In this document: positions 25,666 through 33,921 of the stretch, piece after piece | Layout of the letters: every line of letters begins with the position of its first letter | Position numbering within the stretch: position 1 is the stretch's first letter | Assembly: GCA_964236465.1 (NCBI GenBank) | Contig: CAXSBZ010000008.1 | Coordinates: 43,995 to 107,994, forward strand | Length of the DNA stretch: 64,000 nt | Direction: 5' to 3' | Source: Mucilaginibacter_A sp964236465 | GTDB lineage: Bacteria > Bacteroidota > Bacteroidia > Sphingobacteriales > Sphingobacteriaceae | The notes under the pieces: model-generated | Database searches by the model: none | What the model saw: the letters and a program-made list of their open reading frames with translations, nothing else | Told to the model about the DNA's origin: nothing | Translations under genes and position numbers: made by a program

Positions 25666-27129
25666 TTATTTTTCTAATTTTTCTGCCAAAACGCGGTTGG
25701 CCGTTTTCGGGTCGATTTTTCCTTTGGAAAGCTTCATCACTTCGCCCATAAACATACCCAAAATCCCTTTTTTGCCTTTTTTATATTCAGAAACTTTCTG
25801 CGGGTGCAATTGCAAAACCTGGTCGATAATTAAATCCAATTTTTCTCCGCTTTGATCAATAAACAGGTTTAAAGCTATTGCAATTTCGGTAGTGTTTTTT
25901 TCCGGCTGAAGGATCATTTGCGGGAAAAGCTGTTGGGCGGCGGCCGTATGGCTGATTTTTCCGGCATCAATCAACGCAATTACTTCGGCAATTACTTTCG
26001 GCTTCACCAAAAAATCACCGATAAAAACAGTATGCGTATTTAAGTACGATTTGATGTTGCCCATCAGCCAGTTTGCAGCTGCTTTGTAGTTGGAAGTTTC
26101 TTTAATTAGTTCTTCAAAATATAAAACCAAATCCTGGTCAGCTGTGATGACATTCGCTTCATAATCGCTCAAACCCAGCTCCGAAGTGTATTTCTGATAC
26201 AATTCTTCCGGCAAAGCAGGCAAACTTTTACGGATTTCTTCAATAAAAGCATCGCTCAAAATCATGGGCGGCAAATCCGGCTCCGGGAAATAACGATAAT
26301 CATTGGCCATTTCCTTGCTGCGCAACACGGAAGTTTCGCCGCTATCGGCATCAAAATTCAAGGTATTTTGTTCGATTGTTTCGCCGTTTTCCAGCAAATC
26401 GATCTGGCGTTTGGCTTCAAATTCAATCGCTTTCTGTACGTTTTTGATCGAGTTGAGGTTTTTTACTTCGCATCGCGTTCCATACTCCTCCATGCCTTTT
26501 TTACGTACCGAAATATTGGCATCGCAGCGCAAACTGCCTTCTTCCATATTGCCGTCGCAAATCCCCAGAAAACGGACTAAACGACGAATTTCTGACAAAA
26601 AAACGGCAGCTTCTTCACCGCTACGCAAATCCGGCTCGGATACAATTTCCAGCAGCGGCACACCGGCGCGGTTCAAATCGATCAGCGTATTTTCATCATC
26701 CTGATCGTGGATACTTTTGCCGGCATCTTCTTCCATGTGGATACGGTTTAAGCGAATATCTTTGGTGCCGGATGCTGTTTTTATGCGGATAAAACCATTA
26801 TGGCAAATGGCGGCGGCATCCTGCGTAATCTGATAGCCTTTGGGCAAATCCCCATAAAAATAATTTTTGCGGTCGAAATTAGTGTACTGCCGGATCTGGC
26901 AATGGGTAGCCAAACCCAACTTCACCGCAAATTCAATGTGCTTTTTGTTGATAAATGGCAGCGTGCCCGGATGGCCCAAAGAAACCGGACTGATATGCCG
27001 GTTAGGTTTTGCACCAAAAGCGGCAGCATCTGAGCAGAATGCCTTGCTTGCGGTGGCTAATTGTGCATGAACTTCCAGTCCGATAACTACTTCATATCCT
27101 GCATGCAACTGGGCTGTTTCGATCGTCAT
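25666..27129 (-). CDS. gatB: Aspartyl/glutamyl-tRNA amidotransferase subunit B
   Basis: The protein has 487 residues beginning MTIETAQLHAGYEVVIGLEV, with VIGLEVHAQL, SLGHPGTLPFINKKHIEFAV, FDRKNYFYGDLPKGYQITQ and the C-terminal tRNA-binding YqeY-like region. It partners GatA and GatC to amidate misacylated Glu-tRNA(Gln) or Asp-tRNA(Asn); those partners are not in this window. Length is standard. Repeat copies at 26022-26033 and 26772-26783 are read as TVFIGD and IKTAS. Confidence 0.96.
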   Translation of the reverse strand: MTIETAQLHAGYEVVIGLEVHAQLATASKAFCSDAAAFGAKPNRHISPVSLGHPGTLPFINKKHIEFAVKLGLATHCQIRQYTNFDRKNYFYGDLPKGYQITQDAAAICHNGFIRIKTASGTKDIRLNRIHMEEDAGKSIHDQDDENTLIDLNRAGVPLLEIVSEPDLRSGEEAAVFLSEIRRLVRFLGICDGNMEEGSLRCDANISVRKKGMEEYGTRCEVKNLNSIKNVQKAIEFEAKRQIDLLENGETIEQNTLNFDADSGETSVLRSKEMANDYRYFPEPDLPPMILSDAFIEEIRKSLPALPEELYQKYTSELGLSDYEANVITADQDLVLYFEELIKETSNYKAAANWLMGNIKSYLNTHTVFIGDFLVKPKVIAEVIALIDAGKISHTAAAQQLFPQMILQPEKNTTEIAIALNLFIDQSGEKLDLIIDQVLQLHPQKVSEYKKGKKGILGMFMGEVMKLSKGKIDPKTANRVLAEKLEK

Positions 27130-27352
27130 TTACAAAATTCTGTATTTTTTGTTTTAAGCTGTAAAACTATTAATTATTTTGGATTAAGCCAGGCCTCCGG
27201 TTTTTATCTAACCCTGATTGTACAAAACGGATTTTAGCCAAATCCCCATTTCCTAATTTTGGGTTGATAAAAGCAGTAATGAAACTGTTACGCTGATCAG
27301 TTAAACCCTAACCTTTGCTTTACGTTAAACTTGCGTACACACTTCAACAATT

Positions 27353-28063
27353 ATGAAAAAGACAATCTTAAAAACCATATTGGCAGGCGTAATGGTTTTA
27401 TCTTTACATGCTGGCGCAAAAGCACAAGTCAGTCTCAGCGTCAACATCGGCCGCCAGCCGGCTTGGGGGCCAACTGGCTACAACCATGTAGATTATTATT
27501 ATTTGCCGGATATAGAATCTTATTACGATGTATCTACCGGGCAATATATTTATCAGAATGGCGGACAATGGATTTTTGCCAATAGTTTGCCGCCGCGCTA
27601 TCGCGGATACGATTTGTATTCCGGTTACAAAGTGGTTGTCAATCGCCCGAAACCTTATTTAGATTTTTCCAGAGACCGTGTTAGTTATGGCCGATACCGG
27701 AACTGGAGCGGCGCACGCCAACCGATGCTACGTGAAAGTAGAAATAATGGAAACCACTATGGAAATAATGGAAACAGGCCTGGAAACGGCAATATGAACC
27801 GCCCCGGAAATAATGGCAACTACAATGGAAATGATAACATGAACCGTGGTGGAAACAATATGAACCGTGGAAACGATATGAACCGTGGAAATGACAACAG
27901 AAACCAAGGTGGCCATCATCAGGATAACAGAAACCAGGGCGGACAGCAAAACCAGGGACAAAGACAACCGAACGACCAGCAAGGGCAAAACCGTTCTCAG
28001 GGACAGGGAAACCAAAACCAGCAGCATGGTGATAACCGTGGCCGTGAAGGCCGCCCACAATAA
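27353..28063 (+). CDS. Secreted Asn/Gly-rich repetitive protein
   Basis: The protein has 236 residues. MKKTILKTILAGVMVLSLHA begins a signal peptide with AKAQ cleavage. The globular part (about 27-115) is Tyr-rich (YNHVDYYYLPDIESYYDV). The C-terminal half is low complexity, built from short units such as NRGNDMNRGND, NRPGNNGN and NQGGQ. The repeats are degenerate at DNA level (AACCGTGGAAATGA-like). It is exported and probably sticks to the surface or envelope. Similar proteins are common in sphingobacteria; the function is unknown. Confidence 0.78.
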   Translation: MKKTILKTILAGVMVLSLHAGAKAQVSLSVNIGRQPAWGPTGYNHVDYYYLPDIESYYDVSTGQYIYQNGGQWIFANSLPPRYRGYDLYSGYKVVVNRPKPYLDFSRDRVSYGRYRNWSGARQPMLRESRNNGNHYGNNGNRPGNGNMNRPGNNGNYNGNDNMNRGGNNMNRGNDMNRGNDNRNQGGHHQDNRNQGGQQNQGQRQPNDQQGQNRSQGQGNQNQQHGDNRGREGRPQ

Positions 28064-28072
28064 ATTTTACCT

Positions 28073-28114
28073 CATAAAAGAAGCATTGCTAATTTTAGCT
28101 ATGCTTCTTTTATG
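28073..28114. terminator. Hairpin made of two opposed repeat copies
   Basis: TAAAAGAAGCAT (28075-28086) and ATGCTTCTTTTA (28101-28112) are opposed and extended to 20-base arms with a single mismatch around the loop TTT. The structure lies between the convergent Asn/Gly-rich gene and alaS. Inverted pairs of uptake sequences used as terminators are well known in Neisseria and Haemophilus. The T-run (CTTCTTTTAT) is weak. Confidence 0.7.
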
Positions 28115-28124
28115 CCTGTTTTTT

Positions 28125-30920
28125 TCAGACTTGGGTATGAATAAAAACTTTTGCTTTCTCCAAAGCAGCTTTTAATCCGGCTGCATTTTTTCCGCCTGCA
28201 GTTGCATAAAAAGGCTGGCCGCCGCCGCCGCCTTGTATTTCTTTCGCCAGTTCTTTGATAAAAACCCGCGCATCCAAACCTTTTTCTTTAATCAGATTTT
28301 CAGAAATCATCACGGTTAAATTTGGTTTTCCGTCGATGATTGCGCCCAAAACCAAAACTAAGTTTGCCACAATATCTTTGGTTTGATAAGCCAGACTTTT
28401 TAAAGCTTCTGCATTGGGCAGTTCCACTTCTTCGGAGATGAAATTTATGCCGTTAAAAGAAGTATGCTTTGCAGCAAGTTCTTTTTTCATCACAGAAACT
28501 TTATCCAGCACCGCTTTTTCAGCTTCTTTTTTGAGGGAAGCATTTTCTTCCAGCAACTGCTCCAGACTTTTGGCCAGGTCTTTCGGGTTTTTGAGCAGTT
28601 CTTTTAAAGCTTTGATTTCTTCGGATTGCTGATAGATCAGTTCTTCGGATTTTATTCCCGTAATCGCTTCAATCCGCCGCACACCTGCCGCAACCGCGCT
28701 TTCTGAAACGATTTGGAAAAAACCAATTTGCCCCGTTGCCTGCACATGTGTGCCACCGCAAAGCTCGATGGAAAACTTTTCGTCCATCGTTACCACACGC
28801 ACCACATCGCCGTATTTCTCTCCAAATAAAGCCATTGCGCCGGTTTGTGAAGCTTCTGCAAAAGACATGGATTGAATCGTTACGCCTACATTTTCCCTAA
28901 TTTTTCGGTTGACTACTGTTTCTATCCTACTAATTTCTTCGTCCGTAACTTTAGCAAAATGCGAGAAATCAAAACGCAAAGCATCAGGGCTAACCAATGA
29001 ACCTTTTTGATTGACGTGCGCGCCCAAAACTTCTTTTAAAGCTGCATGAAGCAAGTGCGTTGCCGAATGGTTATTTTCAATATTGATCCTTCTTTCGGGG
29101 TCAACATAAGCGGTCAAAACATCCGAAGGGTCTTCCGGCAGTTGATCTACAAAATGCACAATCAGTCCGTTTTCTTTTTTGGTATCCGTTACCGGGATGA
29201 TCTCACCATCAGGAAAAATCAAATCGCCGGTGTCTCCAACTTGTCCGCCGCTTTCTGCATAAAAAGGCGTTTTATCCAGCACAATTTGAAATTGTTCTTT
29301 TCCTTTGGCTTTAACTTTTCGGTATTTGATGATGTGGGCAATGGTTTCCGTTTCGGTGTAACCGGTAAATTCTACAGTATCATTTTCTTTTAGAATAATC
29401 CAATCGCCAGTATCAATTGCTGTTGCTGCACGGGAACGGTTTTTTTGTTCTTGTAAGGCTTGATTGAAACCATTTTCATCAACTTCAAAACCATATTCAT
29501 TCAATATTAACCTTGTTAAGTCGATAGGAAAACCATTAGAATCAAAAAGTTCAAAAGCAATTGTACCTGGCATTATAGGTATTTCCGCCTTTATTTGATT
29601 CACGATTAAACTCTTTAACTCTTGTGGATTGTTTAATAAGAAATCTCTTAATCCGTTTCTACTTAAAATAGTTTTTTGCACTTTATAGTCGAGAGCTAAT
29701 TCGAACTCTCTTGTATTGGAAATATATGTTCGGATTAAGGTTAGTCCTCTTTCTAAAGTTTTTAAAAACGAAATTTCTTCCTCATAAATCACCTTTTGCA
29801 CAAAAGAACTCTGATTGTTGAGGTTAGGAAAGACATCAATAAACTGATATGCTAAATAATCCACTAAAGTATTTAAAAAAGGTTCTTTAATATTCAAATA
29901 AGAATAAGAATATCTTACTGCTCTTCTTAAAATCCTGCGAATAACATAACCAGCTTTGTGGTTAGATGGCAATTGTCCATCAGCAATAGCAAATGCAATA
30001 GCACGAATATGATCAGCCATTACACGCATTGCAACGGATTGGTTGTAAACCTCACTTTGGCTAGTCGTCGGAAAAATAGGGATAGTAGCGTCTCCAACAT
30101 AAGTTTTACCGCTTTTCTTAGCAATAAACTGAATCAGCGGCTGGAAAACATCCGTATCATAATTAGAACTTTTGCCTTGTAAAACACGCACCAAACGCTC
30201 GAAACCCATTCCGGTATCTACATGTTTGCTGGGCAGCGGCTGCAGCGAACCATCTTTCAAACGGTTAAACTGCATAAATACATTGTTCCAAATTTCAATC
30301 ACCTGCGGGTCATCGGCATTCACGAACGTCGCCCCGCTCACCGCTCTCCTTTCTTCCTCACTCCTATTATCAAAATGAATTTCGGAGCATGGTCCGCAAG
30401 GGCCGGTTTCGCCCATTTCCCAAAAATTGTCCTTTTTATTTCCGGGAAGGATGTGGCTTTCGGGCAGGTATTGCTTCCACAAATCGTAGGCTTCCTGGTC
30501 TTTTTCCAGGCCTTCTTTTTGGTCGCCTTCAAAATAGGTTACGTACAGGCGGTCTTTGTCTATTTTGTAAACTTCGGTCAGCAGTTCCCAGCTCCAGTTG
30601 ATGGCTTCTCTTTTGAAGTAGTCGCCAAAGCTCCAGTTGCCCAGCATTTCAAACATCGTGTGGTGATAGGTATCAATGCCCACTTCCTCCAGATCATTGT
30701 GCTTTCCGGAAACCCGCAAACAACGTTGTGTATCGGCCACGCGTGGGAATTTGGCTGCTTCTTCACCCAAAAAAATACTTTTAAACTGGTTCATGCCGGC
30801 ATTGGTAAACATCAAAGTCGGGTCGTTTTTAATGACAATTGGTGCTGAGGGGACGATTTGGTGTTGTTTGGAAGCAAAAAAATCTAAAAATTGCTGGCGT
30901 ATCTCGGAGGCGGTTAACAT
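28125..30920 (-). CDS. alaS: Alanyl-tRNA synthetase
   Basis: I choose ATG 30920 (MLTASEIRQQFLDFFASKQH), giving 931 residues. An upstream ATG adds 13 residues that read through a repeat copy (30926-30937). The catalytic core, editing domain (HSATHLLHAAL, SIELCGGTHV) and C-terminal coiled-coil/DHHA1 region (GGGGGQPFYATAGGKN) are complete. It is longer than the usual 870-880 residues because of an insert of about 50 residues near 405-460 (TREFELALDYKVQ and following). Residues about 250-480 are encoded by DNA clearly AT-richer than either flank. It carries one repeat copy (28454-28465). Confidence 0.94.
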   Translation of the reverse strand: MLTASEIRQQFLDFFASKQHQIVPSAPIVIKNDPTLMFTNAGMNQFKSIFLGEEAAKFPRVADTQRCLRVSGKHNDLEEVGIDTYHHTMFEMLGNWSFGDYFKREAINWSWELLTEVYKIDKDRLYVTYFEGDQKEGLEKDQEAYDLWKQYLPESHILPGNKKDNFWEMGETGPCGPCSEIHFDNRSEEERRAVSGATFVNADDPQVIEIWNNVFMQFNRLKDGSLQPLPSKHVDTGMGFERLVRVLQGKSSNYDTDVFQPLIQFIAKKSGKTYVGDATIPIFPTTSQSEVYNQSVAMRVMADHIRAIAFAIADGQLPSNHKAGYVIRRILRRAVRYSYSYLNIKEPFLNTLVDYLAYQFIDVFPNLNNQSSFVQKVIYEEEISFLKTLERGLTLIRTYISNTREFELALDYKVQKTILSRNGLRDFLLNNPQELKSLIVNQIKAEIPIMPGTIAFELFDSNGFPIDLTRLILNEYGFEVDENGFNQALQEQKNRSRAATAIDTGDWIILKENDTVEFTGYTETETIAHIIKYRKVKAKGKEQFQIVLDKTPFYAESGGQVGDTGDLIFPDGEIIPVTDTKKENGLIVHFVDQLPEDPSDVLTAYVDPERRINIENNHSATHLLHAALKEVLGAHVNQKGSLVSPDALRFDFSHFAKVTDEEISRIETVVNRKIRENVGVTIQSMSFAEASQTGAMALFGEKYGDVVRVVTMDEKFSIELCGGTHVQATGQIGFFQIVSESAVAAGVRRIEAITGIKSEELIYQQSEEIKALKELLKNPKDLAKSLEQLLEENASLKKEAEKAVLDKVSVMKKELAAKHTSFNGINFISEEVELPNAEALKSLAYQTKDIVANLVLVLGAIIDGKPNLTVMISENLIKEKGLDARVFIKELAKEIQGGGGGQPFYATAGGKNAAGLKAALEKAKVFIHTQV

Positions 30921-31508
30921 TTGGAATGCTGTTTTTATCGTATAAAAATTATGCGGCAAAGATAGGGTTTTGAAGAAAAGGGAGAAAGGTGCGCTTTGTC
31001 ATTTCGCCCCAAAGGGAGAAATCTTCTTTCAGTTATAATTTAAGCAACAGCTGGTTTCTTGTATTTAACGTTCTTTTTGCTTGAACAAAAAGAACCAAAA
31101 ATTCAAGACAAACCCGATCCCTCCGGGCGTTTTGTCAGCCCTGCCCACCTGGGCGGAGACCTGTAGCTTTGGAATATCCTGGTGGTTATCTTACGTTGTT
31201 GGACAGTTTTGTTTCAAATGCTTCTTTTATTGGTATAAATTAGATGGGTTAAAAAAATAGTTTTTGTTTTTAGTGAAATTCGCGGGGCCGTATGCAAGGT
31301 AACCACCTAGGCGCATGGGGCTGAATGCCGCCCGGAGGCGATCCGGCATTCTTGAATTTTTGGTTCTTTTTGTTCAAGCAAAAAGAACGTAAGAAAAAAA
31401 TGGGTTGACAAACTCATTATGACAAGGCGAAGACTTAGCAACTACACCAATTTTTACCCAATAAAAGAAGCATCATTAACTTAACATGAAACCATTAACT
31501 TTACCCGC
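30921..31508. other. 588-base intergenic region with repeats
   Basis: The region between alaS and merR holds no convincing gene. It contains a repeat copy upstream of alaS (30926), a GTCATTTCGCCCCAAAGGGA segment like a common Bacteroidota intergenic repeat (30998 on, from memory), the 323-base inverted-repeat element (31068-31390) and another repeat copy (31462) 36 bases before merR, preceded by CCAATTTTTACC. Confidence 0.6.
31068..31390. mobile_element. MITE-like element with 41-base terminal inverted repeats
   Basis: The arms at 31068-31108 and 31350-31390 are perfect 41-base inverted repeats. Each arm is itself a hairpin (GTTCTTTTTG-cttgaa-CAAAAAGAAC). Internal GC-rich segments CCCTCCGGGCG and CGCCCGGAGG also oppose each other. 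No transposase frame is present, so it would be a non-autonomous element or a folded regulatory repeat. A dispersed-repeat copy (31218-31229) with a TATAAATTAG tail is in its centre. No clear target duplication is visible. Confidence 0.6.
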
Positions 31509-31844
31509 ATGCCATACAAAGAGAGAGACATCAATAAAATGTATTATACCATGGGCGAGGTTTCAGCTATGTTTGATGTAAATCAGTCGATGGTTCGTTT
31601 TTACGAAAAGGAATTTGACATCCTGCAACCTAAAAAAAATAAAAAAGGAAACCGGCTGTTTACACCTGAAGATGTAGAAAACCTAAAAATTATTTTCAAT
31701 TTAATTAATGAACGCGGCTTTACGTTGCAGGGCGCGCGGGATTATTTGAAGCAGAACGGCAGCGAAGCCAAGGAAAGCCAGCAGGTGATCAGTTCGCTGG
31801 AAAACCTGAAAAAGTTTTTAATTGAAGTTGGAGAACAGTTATGA
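31509..31844 (+). CDS. MerR-family transcriptional regulator
   Basis: The protein has 111 residues. YYTMGEVSAMFDVNQSMVRF is the MerR helix-turn-helix, followed by YEKEFDILQPKKNKKGNRLF (wing) and FTPEDVENLKIIFNLINERG. A short helical tail replaces an effector domain. It starts at 31509, where MPYKERDINKM precedes the domain. It overlaps the lipid kinase gene by four bases (ATGA), so the two are translationally coupled. The target is unknown. Confidence 0.88.
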   Translation: MPYKERDINKMYYTMGEVSAMFDVNQSMVRFYEKEFDILQPKKNKKGNRLFTPEDVENLKIIFNLINERGFTLQGARDYLKQNGSEAKESQQVISSLENLKKFLIEVGEQL

Positions 31845-32737
31845 CGAAACCAACTTTTAAAAACGTATTGGTTGTTTACAATGCGCGTTCCGGTTCGCAG
31901 GCCGATGAACATTTCCAACAATTGCTGGAACAAAAAAGTAAGCAATACAGCTTTGATTTTCGTGTTTTTGAGTTGAAAAACCCGGATTGCGAAGGTTTGA
32001 TCCGCAAGGAAATCAAAACCCATCAGCCTGATTTGCTACTGGCTGCCGGCGGCGACGGCACTTTAAATATAGTGGCAAAAATAGCACCGGATTTTGATTT
32101 GCCGGTTTTGATCTTGCCTTACGGGTCGGCTAATGGTATGGCGCGCGAACTGACGATCCCGAATGAGGTTACAGCAGCATATGATCTGCTGGCGAATTAT
32201 AAAATTAAGGCAGTGGATTTACTCAAAATCAACAATTCCACCTGTGTGCATTTGGCAGACGTAGGTTTGAATGCACGGATAGTAAGGCGTTTCGAGCTTG
32301 ATCCAAAACGTGGATTAGCCACTTATGCCAAGCATTTGTGGAACGAGATTTTTCTGATCCGCAGCAAGCATTTCGACATCGAGTACGATGGCAAACAGGT
32401 GCGCCGAAAAGCGGTTTCCATCACTTTTGCCAATGCTTCTAAGTACGGAACAGGTGCCGTAATCAACCCAACCGGAAAAATTGACGATGGCAAATTTGAA
32501 CTGTGCATTGTGCGGCCTTTTCCACGGCTAAAAATATTTTCGATTGCCTGGAAGATGTTCCGCGGCACCTTGCAAACCAGCGAATATTTCGAGGTAATTT
32601 CGTGTACCGAAGCACACATCAAACACAAAAAAGGTGTGATGCTGCAAGTTGATGGTGAAGTGATCGGCAAAGTAAAACGCATTGACATTAGCATCAAACC
32701 TCACATTCTGAAGCTTCTTTTACCGGCTATTTCTTAA
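31841..32737 (+). CDS. Diacylglycerol/sphingosine-type lipid kinase (YegS family)
   Basis: The protein has 298 residues. VVYNARSGSQADEHF and the nucleotide loop LLAAGGDGTLNIVAKIA with the GGDGT motif (about 66-70) mark the DAGK catalytic domain. LPYGSANGMARELTIP and the C-terminal KHKKGVMLQVDGEVIG complete the family pattern. It phosphorylates a lipid such as diacylglycerol or a sphingoid base; sphingolipids are common in these bacteria. It is coupled to the MerR gene upstream. Confidence 0.9.
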   Translation: MTKPTFKNVLVVYNARSGSQADEHFQQLLEQKSKQYSFDFRVFELKNPDCEGLIRKEIKTHQPDLLLAAGGDGTLNIVAKIAPDFDLPVLILPYGSANGMARELTIPNEVTAAYDLLANYKIKAVDLLKINNSTCVHLADVGLNARIVRRFELDPKRGLATYAKHLWNEIFLIRSKHFDIEYDGKQVRRKAVSITFANASKYGTGAVINPTGKIDDGKFELCIVRPFPRLKIFSIAWKMFRGTLQTSEYFEVISCTEAHIKHKKGVMLQVDGEVIGKVKRIDISIKPHILKLLLPAIS

Positions 32738-32753
32738 AATAAAACCTGTTAAA

Positions 32754-33794
32754 TCAATCCAGTTCTGCCTGATAAACCAGCTTCCCGTTCTCATTTTCTT
32801 CATCAATCACCCAGGTTTCTGCAATTGTTTTTTGGGTTGAAGAAAACTTCAGCTTGAAAAAACCTTTGGCAGCCAAAGCAAATTTGCCGTACGTTCCCTT
32901 GCGCACATAAGTGGATTTGGAAGCCGCGCCGCTCACAATATAATTCACTTTGTTTTTGTAAATATGCTGCAAATTATGTTCGTGCCCAGCTGCGTAAATC
33001 AGGTTTGGATGCTGGCCGAAAAGCACTTTCAACCTTTTTTTCAAAGCCCGAAAACGCAGGTGCGAAAGATCTTCCGGGGCACCGATATATTTGCGGTACA
33101 AAGGCAGCAGCGAACCCACGATCGGCATCGGCAAAAAAGCTTTTTTATCGTAAATAGTAAGCGGAAACAAATGATGCTTGAACTTGAACTTGCCGCCGTG
33201 CAGCGAATAACTGTAAATAGGATAATGGCCCACAACAAGCACTTTTTTATTTTTATTTCTTTGGAGGATTTCTTCCAGCAATACAAAAAATTCTTCTTCA
33301 GAACTGGCCGCGCAACCATCTTTTGCCCCGATCGGCCGGAAACCGCGCTGGATCCACCATTGTGTATTGATGGCAACAATGGTTAGGTCTTCATTGATCG
33401 GCACTTCTTTCGGGCCGGGGCAACCATTGGAAGGCAAGAAAATATTGGCGCCGTCAAATAATTTTTCCAAGTATTTTTCCTGCCGGATGACGTAATCGTA
33501 ACCATCGTCTTTCCCTTTGTTCCAATCGTGGTTTCCGGAAATAAAAATCACTTTCCCGCTGTAATTTTGCACAGCTTCATGGTGTTTTTTCAGCACTTGT
33601 TCGGCATCTTCCCGCAGCCGGTCTCCTTTTTCGGGCAAACCATTCGGGTAAATATTATCACCCAAAAATATGACTGCTGATGGGTTTTTGGTTTCTAAAT
33701 GCTTGGTCAGCAAGCTCAAAACCGGGTCGGGTTTGTAGCGGGCAATGTTCCCGGAATCTCCCACTAAAATAACTTCAAAAATAGTTTCCTGCAT
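32754..33794 (-). CDS. Calcineurin-like metallophosphoesterase
   Basis: The protein has 346 residues. The metal motifs are in order: VGDSGN (about 12-17), FLGDNIYPNG, ISGNHDWNKG, VGHYPIYS and AAGHEHNL. The C-terminus is a beta-rich tail (WVIDEENENGKLVY). No signal peptide is seen, so it is likely cytosolic or membrane-associated. The substrate is not apparent. It is convergent with the lipid kinase gene and divergent from the helix-hairpin-helix gene. Confidence 0.9.
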   Translation of the reverse strand: MQETIFEVILVGDSGNIARYKPDPVLSLLTKHLETKNPSAVIFLGDNIYPNGLPEKGDRLREDAEQVLKKHHEAVQNYSGKVIFISGNHDWNKGKDDGYDYVIRQEKYLEKLFDGANIFLPSNGCPGPKEVPINEDLTIVAINTQWWIQRGFRPIGAKDGCAASSEEEFFVLLEEILQRNKNKKVLVVGHYPIYSYSLHGGKFKFKHHLFPLTIYDKKAFLPMPIVGSLLPLYRKYIGAPEDLSHLRFRALKKRLKVLFGQHPNLIYAAGHEHNLQHIYKNKVNYIVSGAASKSTYVRKGTYGKFALAAKGFFKLKFSSTQKTIAETWVIDEENENGKLVYQAELD

Positions 33795-33921
33795 CTGATA
33801 CTGTTTTTATGCACATAAAATTGGTTTGTTATGAATAGATATTTATTGAACTAAAAATCTATTTTTAATTATTAATTAAATTATATATTATTGAGTTAAT
33901 TTAAAATCGTTTTTATGATCC

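Noticed and set aside
30222..30848. Plus-strand open frame opposite the alaS catalytic domain
   Set aside because: Conserved AlaS motifs are encoded on the other strand; the frame has no recognisable features.
31068..31390. A complete insertion sequence
   Set aside because: The element has no open frame for a transposase and is only 323 bases long.
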